In this document: positions 1-7,929 of the stretch, one piece after another | How positions within the stretch are numbered: position 1 is the stretch's first letter | Layout of the letters: the number at the start of each line of letters is the position of its first letter | Assembly (NCBI GenBank): GCA_013298165.1 | Contig: JAAFJU010000025.1 | Location: 1-45,078, forward strand | Origin: Synechococcales cyanobacterium bin31.maxbin.ball.101 | GTDB lineage: Bacteria; Cyanobacteriota; Cyanobacteriia; Leptolyngbyales; Leptolyngbyaceae | Direction: 5' to 3' | Length of the DNA: 45,078 nucleotides | Position numbers and translations under genes: made by a program | Notes under the pieces: model-generated | Told to the model about the DNA's origin: nothing | Seen by the model: the letters and a program-made list of their open reading frames with translations, nothing else | Database searches by the model: none

Positions 1-1
1 G

Positions 2-547
2 CCGAGTACAAAAAAGGTCGATACCGGACTTAAAAAAGACTTGTACGATCGCGTTTTCAAAACCACGGATTATTTTGTCTATGACCCGTTTGATCCCAGC
101 AAGCTCCAAGGTTGGCATCTGAGTAACGGCAGCTATCAGGAATTAGAAAAGAACGATCGGGGCTGGCTCTGGAGTGAAAAGCTGGGACTTTGGCTCGGGG
201 CGTGGCATGGGACGATCGGCAATGAAACCACCTACTGGCTTAGGTTTTATCGCCCCAACGGAGATTTGGTGATGTTGGCCAATGAAGCCGAAGCTCAACG
301 GGCTGAGGCACAACGGCAACGCGCTGAATCTGAAGCTCGACGGGCCGCCGCTGCAAGCCAACGGGCTGAGACTGAAGCGCAACGGGCTGAGACTGAAGCG
401 CAACGGGCTGAGACTGAAGCGCAACGGGCTGAGACTGAAGCGCAACGGGCTGAGACTGAAGCGCAACGGGCTGAAGCTTTAGATCAAAAAGCCGCACGAC
501 TTGCCGCACGACTGAGAGAATTAGGAGAAGATCCTGATTTGATCTAG
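2..547 (+). CDS. Uma2-family (DUF820) protein, C-terminal part with coiled-coil repeat tail
   Basis: The reading frame is open from base 2 to the TAG at 545-547, so the gene starts before the window and only about 181 C-terminal residues are seen. The visible part has the YDRVFKTTDYFVYDPFDP region and the Trp/Gly-rich segment found after the catalytic core of cyanobacterial Uma2 proteins, a PD-(D/E)XK restriction-endonuclease-like family of uncertain biological role. The catalytic core itself is outside the window. The last third is Arg/Glu/Ala/Gln-rich and contains a seven-residue unit, RAETEAQ, repeated in tandem, predicting a long alpha-helical coiled coil; such tails are common in this family. 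A TTG at 41 is not a plausible start because the conserved domain continues upstream of it. Confidence 0.8.
   Translation, partial: PSTKKVDTGLKKDLYDRVFKTTDYFVYDPFDPSKLQGWHLSNGSYQELEKNDRGWLWSEKLGLWLGAWHGTIGNETTYWLRFYRPNGDLVMLANEAEAQRAEAQRQRAESEARRAAAASQRAETEAQRAETEAQRAETEAQRAETEAQRAETEAQRAEALDQKAARLAARLRELGEDPDLI
360..464 (+). repeat. 21-bp tandem repeat encoding RAETEAQ heptads
   Basis: Five perfect head-to-tail copies of AACGGGCTGAGACTGAAGCG plus a final C lie in the coding frame, followed by a partial sixth copy and preceded by diverged copies from about 297. Each copy adds one helical heptad. Identity at the DNA level, synonymous positions included, points to recent expansion by slippage or unequal recombination. 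Copy number is probably variable between strains. Confidence 0.95.
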
Positions 548-550
548 ACC

Positions 551-659
551 CTGGCGAACTGCCCCCAACCCCCTTTCTTAGATGCCTGTAAGGGCTATAT
601 TCCGGCGGCCTCGGAATTCATGTCCCCCCAGAATTGGGGGCTAGGGGGCGGTTCGTCAG
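551..659. repeat. MITE-like inverted-repeat element (C-rich family), copy 1
   Basis: The ends are inverted: CTGGCGAACTGCCCCC at the left and GGGGGCGGTTCGTCAG at the right. Bases 617-659 are an exact 43-nt reverse-complement match to 4651-4693. The element lies between the convergent Uma2 and ABC-F genes, where a folded transcript could also act as a bidirectional terminator. It encodes nothing. Confidence 0.8.
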
Positions 660-687
660 AGGAAGGGGATGTTTATCGCTATTGCTT

Positions 688-2409
688 TTAACTCGCTTTT
701 TTCTTCTCCTTCCGATCGCGATCCTTTTCCTTCTGTTTCTCACGCTTGGCATCATTCTTCGCAGCCTTCTCCGCTTCGATCGCAGAGAGTGCCGCCATGT
801 CTTTCTCTTCAGCGATTTTGTCTTGGTAATACTTAAAGTCGCCGCGATACAGACGGAACTCGCCATCTCGAATTTCTAGAATCTTCGTCGCGGTCTGAGA
901 CACGAAATACCGATCGTGGGAAACAATGATCACCGTGCCGTCGTAAGCCCCGATCGCCCCCTCTAGCATCTCTTTTGCTGGAATATCTAGGTGGTTCGTC
1001 GGCTCATCGAGGATGAGTAAATTCACAGGCTGAAGCAGCATTTTTGCCAAAGCCAGACGCGCTTTTTCGCCTCCGCTGAGAGACGTGACATTCTTTTGAA
1101 CCGTTTCACCACTGAACAGGAATCGGCCTAAAATCCGGCGAACCTCTTCATTGGTCCAATCTGGCACTTCGTCGTGAATGGTCTCCATGACGTTTTTAGA
1201 CAGGTCTAGGGCCTCGGCTTGATTTTGTTCAAAGTAGCCCATGATGACATTGTGTTCGCCCATTTTGACAGAGCCTTCGCAGGGGGTCTCACTGCCTGTG
1301 ATCAGCCGCAATAAAGTCGATTTTCCCGCGCCATTGGGACCGACGATCGCAATTTTGTCCCCGCGCTCAATTAATAGGTCTGTTCCTAAGAATAAAAGCT
1401 TCTCGCCGAAGAAGTGCGTCATGTTTTCCACCATCACCACTTCCCGACCACTGCGAGGCGCTTCGGGGAATTTGAATCGCAGCGTCCGCACGTCGGTATC
1501 CGGTGCGTCAATGCGCTCGATTTTGTCCAGTTGTTTTTCGCGGCTCTTGGCTTGGGTGCTTCGGGTGGCGCTGGCTCGGAACCGATCGACGAATTCCTGC
1601 TGTTTCTCCAGTTCCTTGCTTTGGCGCTCGTAGGCGGCCATTTGGGCTAGCTTCTGTTCCGCTTTTTGGGTTAGGTAGCTGGAATAGTTGCCGAGATAGG
1701 TGTTGGAAATGCCGCGTTCGGTTTCAACAATCTGGTTGCAGAGGCGATCGAGGAATTCCCGGTCATGGGAGACAATTACCATGGGGGTATTCAAATCCCG
1801 GAGATAATTTTCTAACCATTCAATGGTGTCTAGGTCCAGATGGTTCGTCGGCTCGTCCAGTAGGAGCAAATCCGGTTCCTGCAAGATCACCTTGGCCAAG
1901 TTCATGCGCATCTGCCAGCCGCCGCTAAAGGCACTGACGGAACGATCGGCATCCTCTAAGGTGAAACCCATGTCCGACAAAATCTTGCCAATCTTCGACT
2001 CAATCCCATAGCCATCCATCCCTTCAAACTGCCGTTGCAGCTTGTCCATCTTATCCAGCAGCTTGTCGAGTTCTTCGGGGGTCGCGGATTCTAAAGCGTG
2101 GTGGACTTTGCTCAGAGCTTCGTGAACCCGGTTGATTTCGCCAAACGCTCGCCACATTTCATCTTGAACGGTGCGGCTTTCGTCAATGTCAAATTCTTGG
2201 TTGAGGTAGCCGATGCGGAGGCTGTTGGGGCGGATGATTTTGCCTGTGGTTGGCTCGATTTCGCCCATGACGATTTTGAGCTGGGTGGATTTCCCGGCTC
2301 CGTTGACCCCCACCAGACCGATGCGATCGCCGGGTCGAACTTCCCAGTTGATGTCCTTGAGAACTTCACCTGTGGGGTAGGTTTTGCTGATTTTTTCGAG
2401 GCGCAGCAT
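688..2409 (-). CDS. ABC-F family ATPase (EttA/Uup-like ribosome-associated factor)
   Basis: The 573-residue protein holds two ABC ATPase cassettes in one chain and has no membrane segment. That is the hallmark of ABC-F proteins, which bind the ribosomal E site and act on translation rather than transport. Cassette 1 has Walker A GVNGAGKST (34-42), a signature FSGGW (161-165) and Walker B LLLLDEPTNH (181-190). Cassette 2 has Walker A GPNGAGKST (357-365), signature LSGGE (444-448) and Walker B LLILDEPTNH. The linker at about 240-300 is long, helical and charged and corresponds to the P-site-tRNA-interacting segment. The C-terminus is a Lys/Arg/Glu-rich tail, as in several cyanobacterial members. 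The start is the ATG complementary to 2407-2409, directly before the beta-strand MLRLEKISKTY. The exact subfamily (EttA, Uup or other) cannot be settled by eye. Confidence 0.93.
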   Translation of the reverse strand: MLRLEKISKTYPTGEVLKDINWEVRPGDRIGLVGVNGAGKSTQLKIVMGEIEPTTGKIIRPNSLRIGYLNQEFDIDESRTVQDEMWRAFGEINRVHEALSKVHHALESATPEELDKLLDKMDKLQRQFEGMDGYGIESKIGKILSDMGFTLEDADRSVSAFSGGWQMRMNLAKVILQEPDLLLLDEPTNHLDLDTIEWLENYLRDLNTPMVIVSHDREFLDRLCNQIVETERGISNTYLGNYSSYLTQKAEQKLAQMAAYERQSKELEKQQEFVDRFRASATRSTQAKSREKQLDKIERIDAPDTDVRTLRFKFPEAPRSGREVVMVENMTHFFGEKLLFLGTDLLIERGDKIAIVGPNGAGKSTLLRLITGSETPCEGSVKMGEHNVIMGYFEQNQAEALDLSKNVMETIHDEVPDWTNEEVRRILGRFLFSGETVQKNVTSLSGGEKARLALAKMLLQPVNLLILDEPTNHLDIPAKEMLEGAIGAYDGTVIIVSHDRYFVSQTATKILEIRDGEFRLYRGDFKYYQDKIAEEKDMAALSAIEAEKAAKNDAKREKQKEKDRDRKEKKKAS

Positions 2410-3007
2410 AGATGGCTCCGGGGTGGGGCGACGGTAGGTTGAGGATTAAGCTCAAGAATTGTAACGTATGGCGCGACCGAATCATCGAATCCCAGACCAC
2501 TAAACAGCCCCCAGTCGCTAAACGTCGCAGAATCGACACAGAGAGAATGACTAAAAGATAATTGCAAGATAATTGCCATCCGTCATCGTTCCAGCCCTAA
2601 AACAAGCTGACGGCTACTTTTTACTTCACATTTAATCAAGTTAAGCAGCCGACAAACTAATAGGTTCTAAGGTCGATCTTCAATTCACTACATCATTCGA
2701 TTCAAGTGAATCAGATTTCATTCGATTTCAATGGATTCTTTATTCTTTGAAATTCCTAACTTCAGGTGTCGATATGTGAATGGGTATCGTGATTCACTTT
2801 CCCAATCCGGGTTTTAGCGGTATTATTTGCCAGATTAGGGGAAAACCTATTTTCATCAAAATCATTCAAATTAAGGGAATGAGGTATAAAATCGCACCTA
2901 CGTACGTATCTCTTTAGAGATGTCAACGAGGTCGGTACTCTGGGACACACAAATTGCGGTTTTGGATCGATTTCTAGGTGATCTTTCAGGAATGAATTGA
3001 AGCGATC
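2410..3007. other. AT-rich divergent intergenic region
   Basis: Almost 600 bases separate the divergent ABC-F and channel-like genes, and no convincing ORF or RNA gene is seen. Bases 2699-2712 form the palindrome GATTCAAGTGAATC, and the same half-site recurs as GTGAAT at 2776-2781 and ATTCAC at 2792-2797. These may be operator sites but are unsupported beyond the symmetry. Promoters for both flanking genes should lie here; none matches consensus well enough to place. Confidence 0.5.
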
Positions 3008-4645
3008 GTGCTGAAATATTATTCCCGAAAGATGAATATTCCCCCGTTAAAGTTGTCATTTGAAAGTTGGGTTGGATCAGTTTTTATGAATTTAAGTCAC
3101 GTTGTGCAGAGTGCTATAGATCCGTTCGCTGGATCTGGGTCCATGGGATCAATGCCTCTAGCGATCGCCGAGACGTTGATCCCCGCAGACTTGGGAAAAA
3201 CACTGTTTAATCTCGTCGGTGCGGTCGCGATTCTCTTTTTGGGATGGTTGATTGCCATTTTTGTTGCGAAGGTCGTGAAGAATCTGCTGAAGCAGACGGA
3301 TATTGACGATCGTTTAGCGCGCACCTTAACCGGAAGCAGCGATATTAATATTGAAAATATCCTTGGCACCGTCGCGTTCTGGATTGTCATGTTGGTGGCA
3401 CTCGTTGCGGCCTTGGATGTTCTTAAGCTGTCCATGGTGTCCCAACCCCTCAACGAACTTTTGGGTTCTGTCTTTGGGTTCTTGCCGAAGTTTGGTGGGG
3501 CGTTGCTGTGGGGCGGTTTGGCCTGGGTTGTGGCAACCTTGCTGAAGAGCTTGGTGATTCAATCCGCTAAAGCCTTTGATTTGGATAGTAAGGTGACAAG
3601 CGCATCGAGTACCAATTCGATCGTCTTGAGTGAGACCTTGGCGAATGCCATCTTCTGGTTTGTCATTCTCTTCTTCTTACCCTTTATTCTTGGAACCTTG
3701 GGTCTCAGTGCATCTCTGGGTCCAGTGAACGAGTTACTGAATCAAGTCCTAGGCGCATTGCCGAAGATCTTGAAAGCCGTGATGATCGGGGCGACGGGCT
3801 GGTTCATTGCGAATATCGTGCGCGGGATTGTGTCTAATTTGGCCGCAGCCGCAGGTGCAGATTCCTTGGGCGAACAAATTGGACTCAGCCGATCGTCCAC
3901 AGGTCAGTCTCTTTCTGGCTTGGCTGGATTGTTGACCTATGTGTCGATTTTGGTTCCGACGATTACAGCGGCGTTGAGCGCGTTGGAAATCCCGGCGATC
4001 GCCACTCCAGCGACGAATATGCTGAACAGTGTGATGAACACGATTCCGCAAATTTTCACGGCTGGCGCGATTCTGGCTATCTCTTATTTTGTCGGTAAAT
4101 TCTTGGCGGACTTGGTGTCGAGCCTGTTACAGGGCTTCGGCTTTGACAATGTTCTCGTGTGGTTGGGCGTTCGTCCTCAGGGTGAAGCGCCCGCTGAAGG
4201 GACCCAAACCCCATCTCAAATTGCTGGGACTGTGACCCTCGTGGGCACCATGCTGGTGGCCGTGGTTGCAGCGATCGATGTCTTGAATCTGCCTGCGTTG
4301 AAAGCGGTTTCCACTTCGTTGTTGGCGATCGCAGGCCAGGTCTTGGTCGGCGTGGTGATTTTTGCGGTGGGTCTCTATCTGGCTAATCTTTCCGCAAAAC
4401 TGGTGCGTAGCTCTGGAATGCCTGAAGCGAATACGTTGGCAAATGTTGCCCGTATCGTAATCCTGGCCTTCTCGGGTGCGATCGCCCTTGAACGTGCTGG
4501 CGTCTCTACTAATATCGTCAACTTGGCCTTTGGTCTGTTGCTCGGTGCGGTGGCGGTGGCGATTGCGATCGCCTTTGGTCTCGGTGGACGTGATGTCGCG
4601 GCTGACCAACTGCGGGAATGGGTCAAGCCTTTCAATAAGAAGTAA
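3008..4645 (+). CDS. Mechanosensitive-channel-like membrane protein with repeated conserved TM-helix units
   Basis: The product is a polytopic membrane protein of up to 545 residues. It is built from about five similar units, each a hydrophobic glycine-rich helix pair followed by a short amphipathic stretch; examples start near AVAILFLGWLIAIFVAKVVK, GGALLWGGLAWVVATLLKS and IGATGWFIANIVRGIVSNL. This is the pattern of the 'conserved TM helix' family (Pfam TM_helix, CmpX-like), usually annotated as mechanosensitive ion channel in cyanobacteria. It would act in the cytoplasmic membrane, perhaps as a small-conductance channel, but the MscS beta domain is not evident, so gating by tension is an assumption. 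The GTG at 3008 gives the longest frame; ATGs at 3032 and 3086 are equally plausible, and 3086 (MNLSHVV) would give 519 residues. No strong ribosome-binding site decides. Confidence 0.8.
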   Translation: MLKYYSRKMNIPPLKLSFESWVGSVFMNLSHVVQSAIDPFAGSGSMGSMPLAIAETLIPADLGKTLFNLVGAVAILFLGWLIAIFVAKVVKNLLKQTDIDDRLARTLTGSSDINIENILGTVAFWIVMLVALVAALDVLKLSMVSQPLNELLGSVFGFLPKFGGALLWGGLAWVVATLLKSLVIQSAKAFDLDSKVTSASSTNSIVLSETLANAIFWFVILFFLPFILGTLGLSASLGPVNELLNQVLGALPKILKAVMIGATGWFIANIVRGIVSNLAAAAGADSLGEQIGLSRSSTGQSLSGLAGLLTYVSILVPTITAALSALEIPAIATPATNMLNSVMNTIPQIFTAGAILAISYFVGKFLADLVSSLLQGFGFDNVLVWLGVRPQGEAPAEGTQTPSQIAGTVTLVGTMLVAVVAAIDVLNLPALKAVSTSLLAIAGQVLVGVVIFAVGLYLANLSAKLVRSSGMPEANTLANVARIVILAFSGAIALERAGVSTNIVNLAFGLLLGAVAVAIAIAFGLGGRDVAADQLREWVKPFNKK

Positions 4646-4650
4646 AGTCC

Positions 4651-4736
4651 CTGACGAACCGCCCCCTAGCCCCCAATTCTGGGGGGACATGAACTTCTGA
4701 AGCCCCCAGGATTGGGGGTTGGGGGCGGTTTGCCAG
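4651..4736. repeat. MITE-like inverted-repeat element (C-rich family), copy 2
   Basis: This 86-base element begins CTGACGAACCGCCCCCTAGC and ends GGGGGCGGTTTGCCAG, with internal CCCCCAATTCTGGGGG and CCCCCAGGATTGGGGG hairpins, so the two halves pair with each other. It starts six bases after the stop codon of the upstream gene. Bases 4651-4693 match 617-659 exactly in reverse complement. It may serve as a terminator or mRNA-end stabiliser. Confidence 0.85.
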
Positions 4737-4752
4737 AGGTTTAAGGTAAACG

Positions 4753-4790
4753 AAAGCGCGGCGGTTGTGAAAACGATCGGCGCGCTTTTT
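4753..4790 (+). terminator. Probable intrinsic terminator of the channel-like gene
   Basis: AAAGCGCG (4753-4760) pairs with CGCGCTTT (4781-4788) around a 20-base loop and runs into TTTTTGTT. The stem is GC-rich but the loop is long, so efficiency is uncertain. Confidence 0.55.
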
Positions 4791-4905
4791 GTTGAAATCA
4801 TTGCCCAAACCGATCTCAACTTACCTTAAGGCCCCTCTGATATAATTTTTCCTCAGGTCAACGCGGAAAGCCGCGCACCTATTCCTATTGAGAGGCAAGA
4901 GCGCT

Positions 4906-6219
4906 ATGGCAGACTGGCAAGTGATTACCGGGGGCGTAACCGCACCCAAAGGCTTTCGGGCAGCGGGCATTACGGCGGGGTTGAAACCCTCAGGACTTCC
5001 GGATTTAGCCTTAATCGTCTCAGACGTGGACGCGATCGCCGCCGGGGTCTTCACCACTAGCCATGTCCGCGCTGCCTGCGTTGATATCTGTCGCCAAAAC
5101 CTCAAAGCTAAACCCTACGCCCGAGCGATTATTTGCAATGCGGGTCAAGCCAACGCTAGTACAGGCAAACAAGGCTGGGCCGACGCCGTGGAAAGCGCCG
5201 AGATTTTGTCTAAGGAATTGAATATTTCTCCCGAACTGATTCTGCAAGCCTCCACGGGCGTCATTGGCAAACGCATTCGGATGGAAGCTCTGCGATCGGG
5301 CATTCCCCAAGCCGTCGCTGCCCTCAGTGACACCGGATCAGACGCGGCATCCCGATCGATCGTCACCACAGATTTAGTTACCAAAACGATCGCCCTCGAA
5401 ATGAAAATCGGCGATCGGCCTGTGCGCATCGGAGGCATCGCCAAAGGCTCCGGCATGATCCATCCCAACATGGCCACTATGCTCTCCTTTGTGACCTGTG
5501 ACGCTGCCGTATCGCCCCCTCTCTGGCAGGATATGCTCACCCGCGCCGCCAATAAAAGTTTTAACCAAATCACTGTGGACGGCGACACGAGTACGAATGA
5601 TTCGCTGATTGCTCTGGCTAATGGCCAATCCCGTACGCCCGTCATCACCAGTATGACCGCCGATGCGGAGCGTCTCGAAGCGATGCTGACGGAGGTTTGT
5701 CGCTATTTGGCTAAATCGATCGCCCGTGACGGTGAAGGCGCAACCTGCCTGATGGAAATCGTCGTCACCGGAGCCACCACCGACGAATCCGCCCGCCAAA
5801 TCGCCAAAACCGTTGCCGGATCCTCCCTGACCAAAGCCGCCATCTATGGCCGAGATCCCAACTGGGGACGGATTGCAGGAGCCGCTGGACGGGCAGGTGT
5901 TCCCTTTGATCAAGATCAATTAGAGATTCGACTCGGCGACTACGTTTTGCTCAAGGACGGACAGCCGCTGGAGTTCGATCGGGTGGGCGCAAACGCTTAT
6001 CTGGTGGACCGATCGGCCATCAGCATCTTGAAAGATCCCAGTGAGTTTGAAGATTGCAATCATCCGGTGCCGGGACGGGAGGAACCGATCGCCGCTCAAT
6101 CGGTTCATTATCCGGTGATTATTTCTCTCTGTGTCGGCAAAGGTCCCGGTTCCGGCAAAGCTTGGGGCTGCGATCTCAGCTATGACTACGTCAAAATCAA
6201 TGCTGAATATACGACATAG
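4906..6219 (+). CDS. argJ: Bifunctional ornithine acetyltransferase/N-acetylglutamate synthase
   Basis: ArgJ transfers the acetyl group from N-acetylornithine to glutamate, recycling it in arginine biosynthesis; the bifunctional form also uses acetyl-CoA to make N-acetylglutamate. The 437-residue product has the typical length. It carries the autocatalytic cleavage motif KGSGMIHPNMATML, with the nucleophilic Thr at residue 191 of the ATG-started protein. Cleavage there would give the alpha and beta subunits. GDTSTNDS and the YGRDPNWGRI segment are further family signatures. I chose the ATG at 4906 over the TTG at 4888 because GAGG at about 4892-4895 is a well-spaced ribosome-binding site and MADWQVITGGVTAPKGF is the usual N-terminus. 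The enzyme is cytoplasmic. No other arginine gene is adjacent, so the pathway is dispersed, as is usual in cyanobacteria. Confidence 0.95.
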   Translation: MADWQVITGGVTAPKGFRAAGITAGLKPSGLPDLALIVSDVDAIAAGVFTTSHVRAACVDICRQNLKAKPYARAIICNAGQANASTGKQGWADAVESAEILSKELNISPELILQASTGVIGKRIRMEALRSGIPQAVAALSDTGSDAASRSIVTTDLVTKTIALEMKIGDRPVRIGGIAKGSGMIHPNMATMLSFVTCDAAVSPPLWQDMLTRAANKSFNQITVDGDTSTNDSLIALANGQSRTPVITSMTADAERLEAMLTEVCRYLAKSIARDGEGATCLMEIVVTGATTDESARQIAKTVAGSSLTKAAIYGRDPNWGRIAGAAGRAGVPFDQDQLEIRLGDYVLLKDGQPLEFDRVGANAYLVDRSAISILKDPSEFEDCNHPVPGREEPIAAQSVHYPVIISLCVGKGPGSGKAWGCDLSYDYVKINAEYTT

Positions 6220-6228
6220 AAAAGCACC

Positions 6229-6440
6229 GTTTACCCAGCCGGACTAGTCCTTACGGACGTAAACTACGACTCCGCTCAGTCCTCAAGCCGGGTTCGTGTT
6301 TACCCAACCGGACTTCGACTCCGCTCAGTCCTCAAGCTTTGACCCGTGGGCTGAGCGGAGTCGCTGTTCAAGCCAAAGTTCGTGGGCTGAGCGGAGTCGC
6401 TGTTCAAGCCAAAGTTCGTGGGCTGAGCGGAGTCGAAGCC
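6229..6440. repeat. Cluster of direct and inverted repeats containing CGACTCCGCTCAG
   Basis: A near-duplicate block GTTTACCCAGCCGGACT / GTTTACCCAACCGGACT occurs at 6229 and 6298. CGACTCCGCTCAG lies at 6267-6279 and 6316-6328. The reverse complement CTGAGCGGAGTCG recurs in a 36-bp tandem repeat beginning at 6345 and 6381, with a partial third copy at 6417. Left and right halves can pair into a large hairpin. The same core appears at 15121 and 15196. It is intergenic; short ORFs across it are artefacts of the repeat. Confidence 0.85.
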
Positions 6441-6502
6441 CACTTTCGCAAACTAAGCTATAGTTCAAAAGTATTAACTGCAATCCTCCCCGATCGCCCC
6501 CC

Positions 6503-7798
6503 ATGGCTCGATTTCTTCACATCGCCGACATTCATCTCGGCTTCGATCACTACGACAGCAAAGAGCGCACCAAGGACTTCTACCTCGCGCTTAAGGATGT
6601 GTTGCAAAAACATGCGATCGAAGCCAAGGTCGATTTTGTCGTGATTGCGGGCGATTTGTTTGAACATCGCACCATTCAACCTGCGATCCTCAACCAGGCT
6701 AAAGATTGCTTCCTCATGCTCAAGGAAGCGGGGATTACCACGATCGCTATCGAAGGCAACCACGACAATCGCCCCTTCGGCACCGTCACCAATTGGCTAA
6801 AATATCTCTCCGACGATGGGCTGGTGATTTTGCTTGAACCGGAAGCGATCGACGGCAAAATTCACTACGAACACTGGGACTCTGAATTCCTTACAGGCGG
6901 CTACATCGATTTGCCCTGCGGCGTCCGCGTCATGGGATCCCAATGGTACGGATCTTCTGCACCGAAAATGATTGAAACTTTGGTGGAGGCGATCGGCGAA
7001 CTCCCGGCCTACGATGGACCCACCGTCATGCTCTTTCACCATGGACTCGAAGGCCAGATCGCCCGCTACCAGGGCGCATTGCGCTACAACGAACTCCTCC
7101 CCCTCCGCAAAGCAGGCGTCCACTACCTCGCCCTTGGCCACATCCACAAAAGTTACCAAGAAGAAGGCTGGGTCTTTAATCCCGGTTCCTTAGAAGCCAA
7201 CAGCACCCAAGAAGCCGACTTCGATCGCGGCGCATTCCTCGTCGAAATTGACAAAACTCACATCAAAGCCGAACTCAAAACCGACTACTACCAACGCCCG
7301 ATCGTCCGTCTCCAATGCAAAACCACAGGCAACGAAAGCCTCGAAGAGGTTATCCAAAAAGCCACCGATCTCACCGCCGCCGCCCTTAAAAACAAAAAAA
7401 TCAATCCCGATCTAAAACCGATCGTCGAACTCCGTATCGAAGGCGCGGTGGGCTTCGATCGGCTTGACCTCGACACCAAGCAACTCCAATTGGATCTGCA
7501 AACCCAAACCAACGCGCTCATTTTTCTCCTGCGCTACAACGTAGACACCCTTGCCTTCGAAACCCCCCTCGGCGAAACCGCCAGCCGCCAACACATCGAG
7601 CGGGAAATCTTCATCGACCTCCTCGCCGCTCACAATAGTTACAAAAACCGATCGCAGGACCTCGCCCAAGGCTTAATCGAACTCAAAGATCTCCAACTCC
7701 AAGACTATCCCGAAGGCGAACTCTACCAATTCATCGACCAACTCCTCATCGGGAAACCGATCGAACCAGACCCAGAACCGATCCCCACCGCCGACTGA
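6503..7798 (+). CDS. SbcD/Mre11-like DNA-repair metallophosphoesterase
   Basis: The 431-residue protein has the full calcineurin-like phosphoesterase motif set of SbcD/Mre11 nucleases: DIHLGFDH at the N-terminus (residues 9-16), GDLFEH, GNHDNR, FHHG and GHIHK. These bind two metal ions, usually manganese, in nucleases that open hairpin and protein-blocked DNA ends. The C-terminal third is a charged alpha/beta region, as in the capping domain. Canonical SbcD works with the SbcC/Rad50 ATPase, normally encoded next to it. Here the next gene is psbA, so any partner is elsewhere, or the enzyme acts alone. The ATG at 6503 starts directly with the first catalytic strand. The repeat cluster immediately upstream leaves about 60 bases for a promoter. 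Confidence 0.88.
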   Translation: MARFLHIADIHLGFDHYDSKERTKDFYLALKDVLQKHAIEAKVDFVVIAGDLFEHRTIQPAILNQAKDCFLMLKEAGITTIAIEGNHDNRPFGTVTNWLKYLSDDGLVILLEPEAIDGKIHYEHWDSEFLTGGYIDLPCGVRVMGSQWYGSSAPKMIETLVEAIGELPAYDGPTVMLFHHGLEGQIARYQGALRYNELLPLRKAGVHYLALGHIHKSYQEEGWVFNPGSLEANSTQEADFDRGAFLVEIDKTHIKAELKTDYYQRPIVRLQCKTTGNESLEEVIQKATDLTAAALKNKKINPDLKPIVELRIEGAVGFDRLDLDTKQLQLDLQTQTNALIFLLRYNVDTLAFETPLGETASRQHIEREIFIDLLAAHNSYKNRSQDLAQGLIELKDLQLQDYPEGELYQFIDQLLIGKPIEPDPEPIPTAD

Positions 7799-7847
7799 GA
7801 TTTGTCCCGCCCGATCGGCTGTCAAGTGAAGTAATCACTCAGGTTTC

Positions 7848-7876
7848 TTTACAAAACGAGACATCTCATCTAATCT
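7848..7876 (+). promoter_or_regulatory. psbA promoter (-35 TTTACA, -10 TAATCT)
   Basis: TTTACA at 7848-7853 and TAATCT at 7871-7876 are separated by exactly 17 bases, matching a group-1 sigma-factor promoter and resembling known cyanobacterial psbA promoters. Transcription would start near 7883 and leave a leader of about 47 bases before the ATG at 7930. The leader has only a weak ribosome-binding site (AAAGAACC just before ATG), typical of psbA. Confidence 0.75.
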
Positions 7877-7929
7877 ATTAATATCGGCTTGAAAAAGTCG
7901 AACATTATTCACGCTATCCATAAAGAACC

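Noticed and set aside
143-466. Reverse-strand frames with repeated Ser/Leu/Arg or Gln/Pro/Val units
   Set aside because: They are shadows of the RAETEAQ repeat in the Uma2 tail.
2112-2579. 155-codon reverse frame overlapping the ABC-F start
   Set aside because: Most of it lies inside the ABC-F gene in another frame and its Ser/Pro/Lys-rich sequence shows no domain.
4127-4819. 230-codon reverse frame opposite the channel-like gene
   Set aside because: It overlaps a well-supported membrane protein gene and passes through a repeat element; the composition is rich in His, Gln and Arg, as expected of an antisense frame.
6345-6440. 36-bp tandem units as a possible CRISPR array
   Set aside because: The copies are directly adjacent without unique spacers, and no cas genes are near.
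6339-6644. 101-codon forward frame starting in the repeat cluster
   Set aside because: Its repetitive N-terminus is translated intergenic repeat, and it overlaps the start of the SbcD-like gene in another frame.
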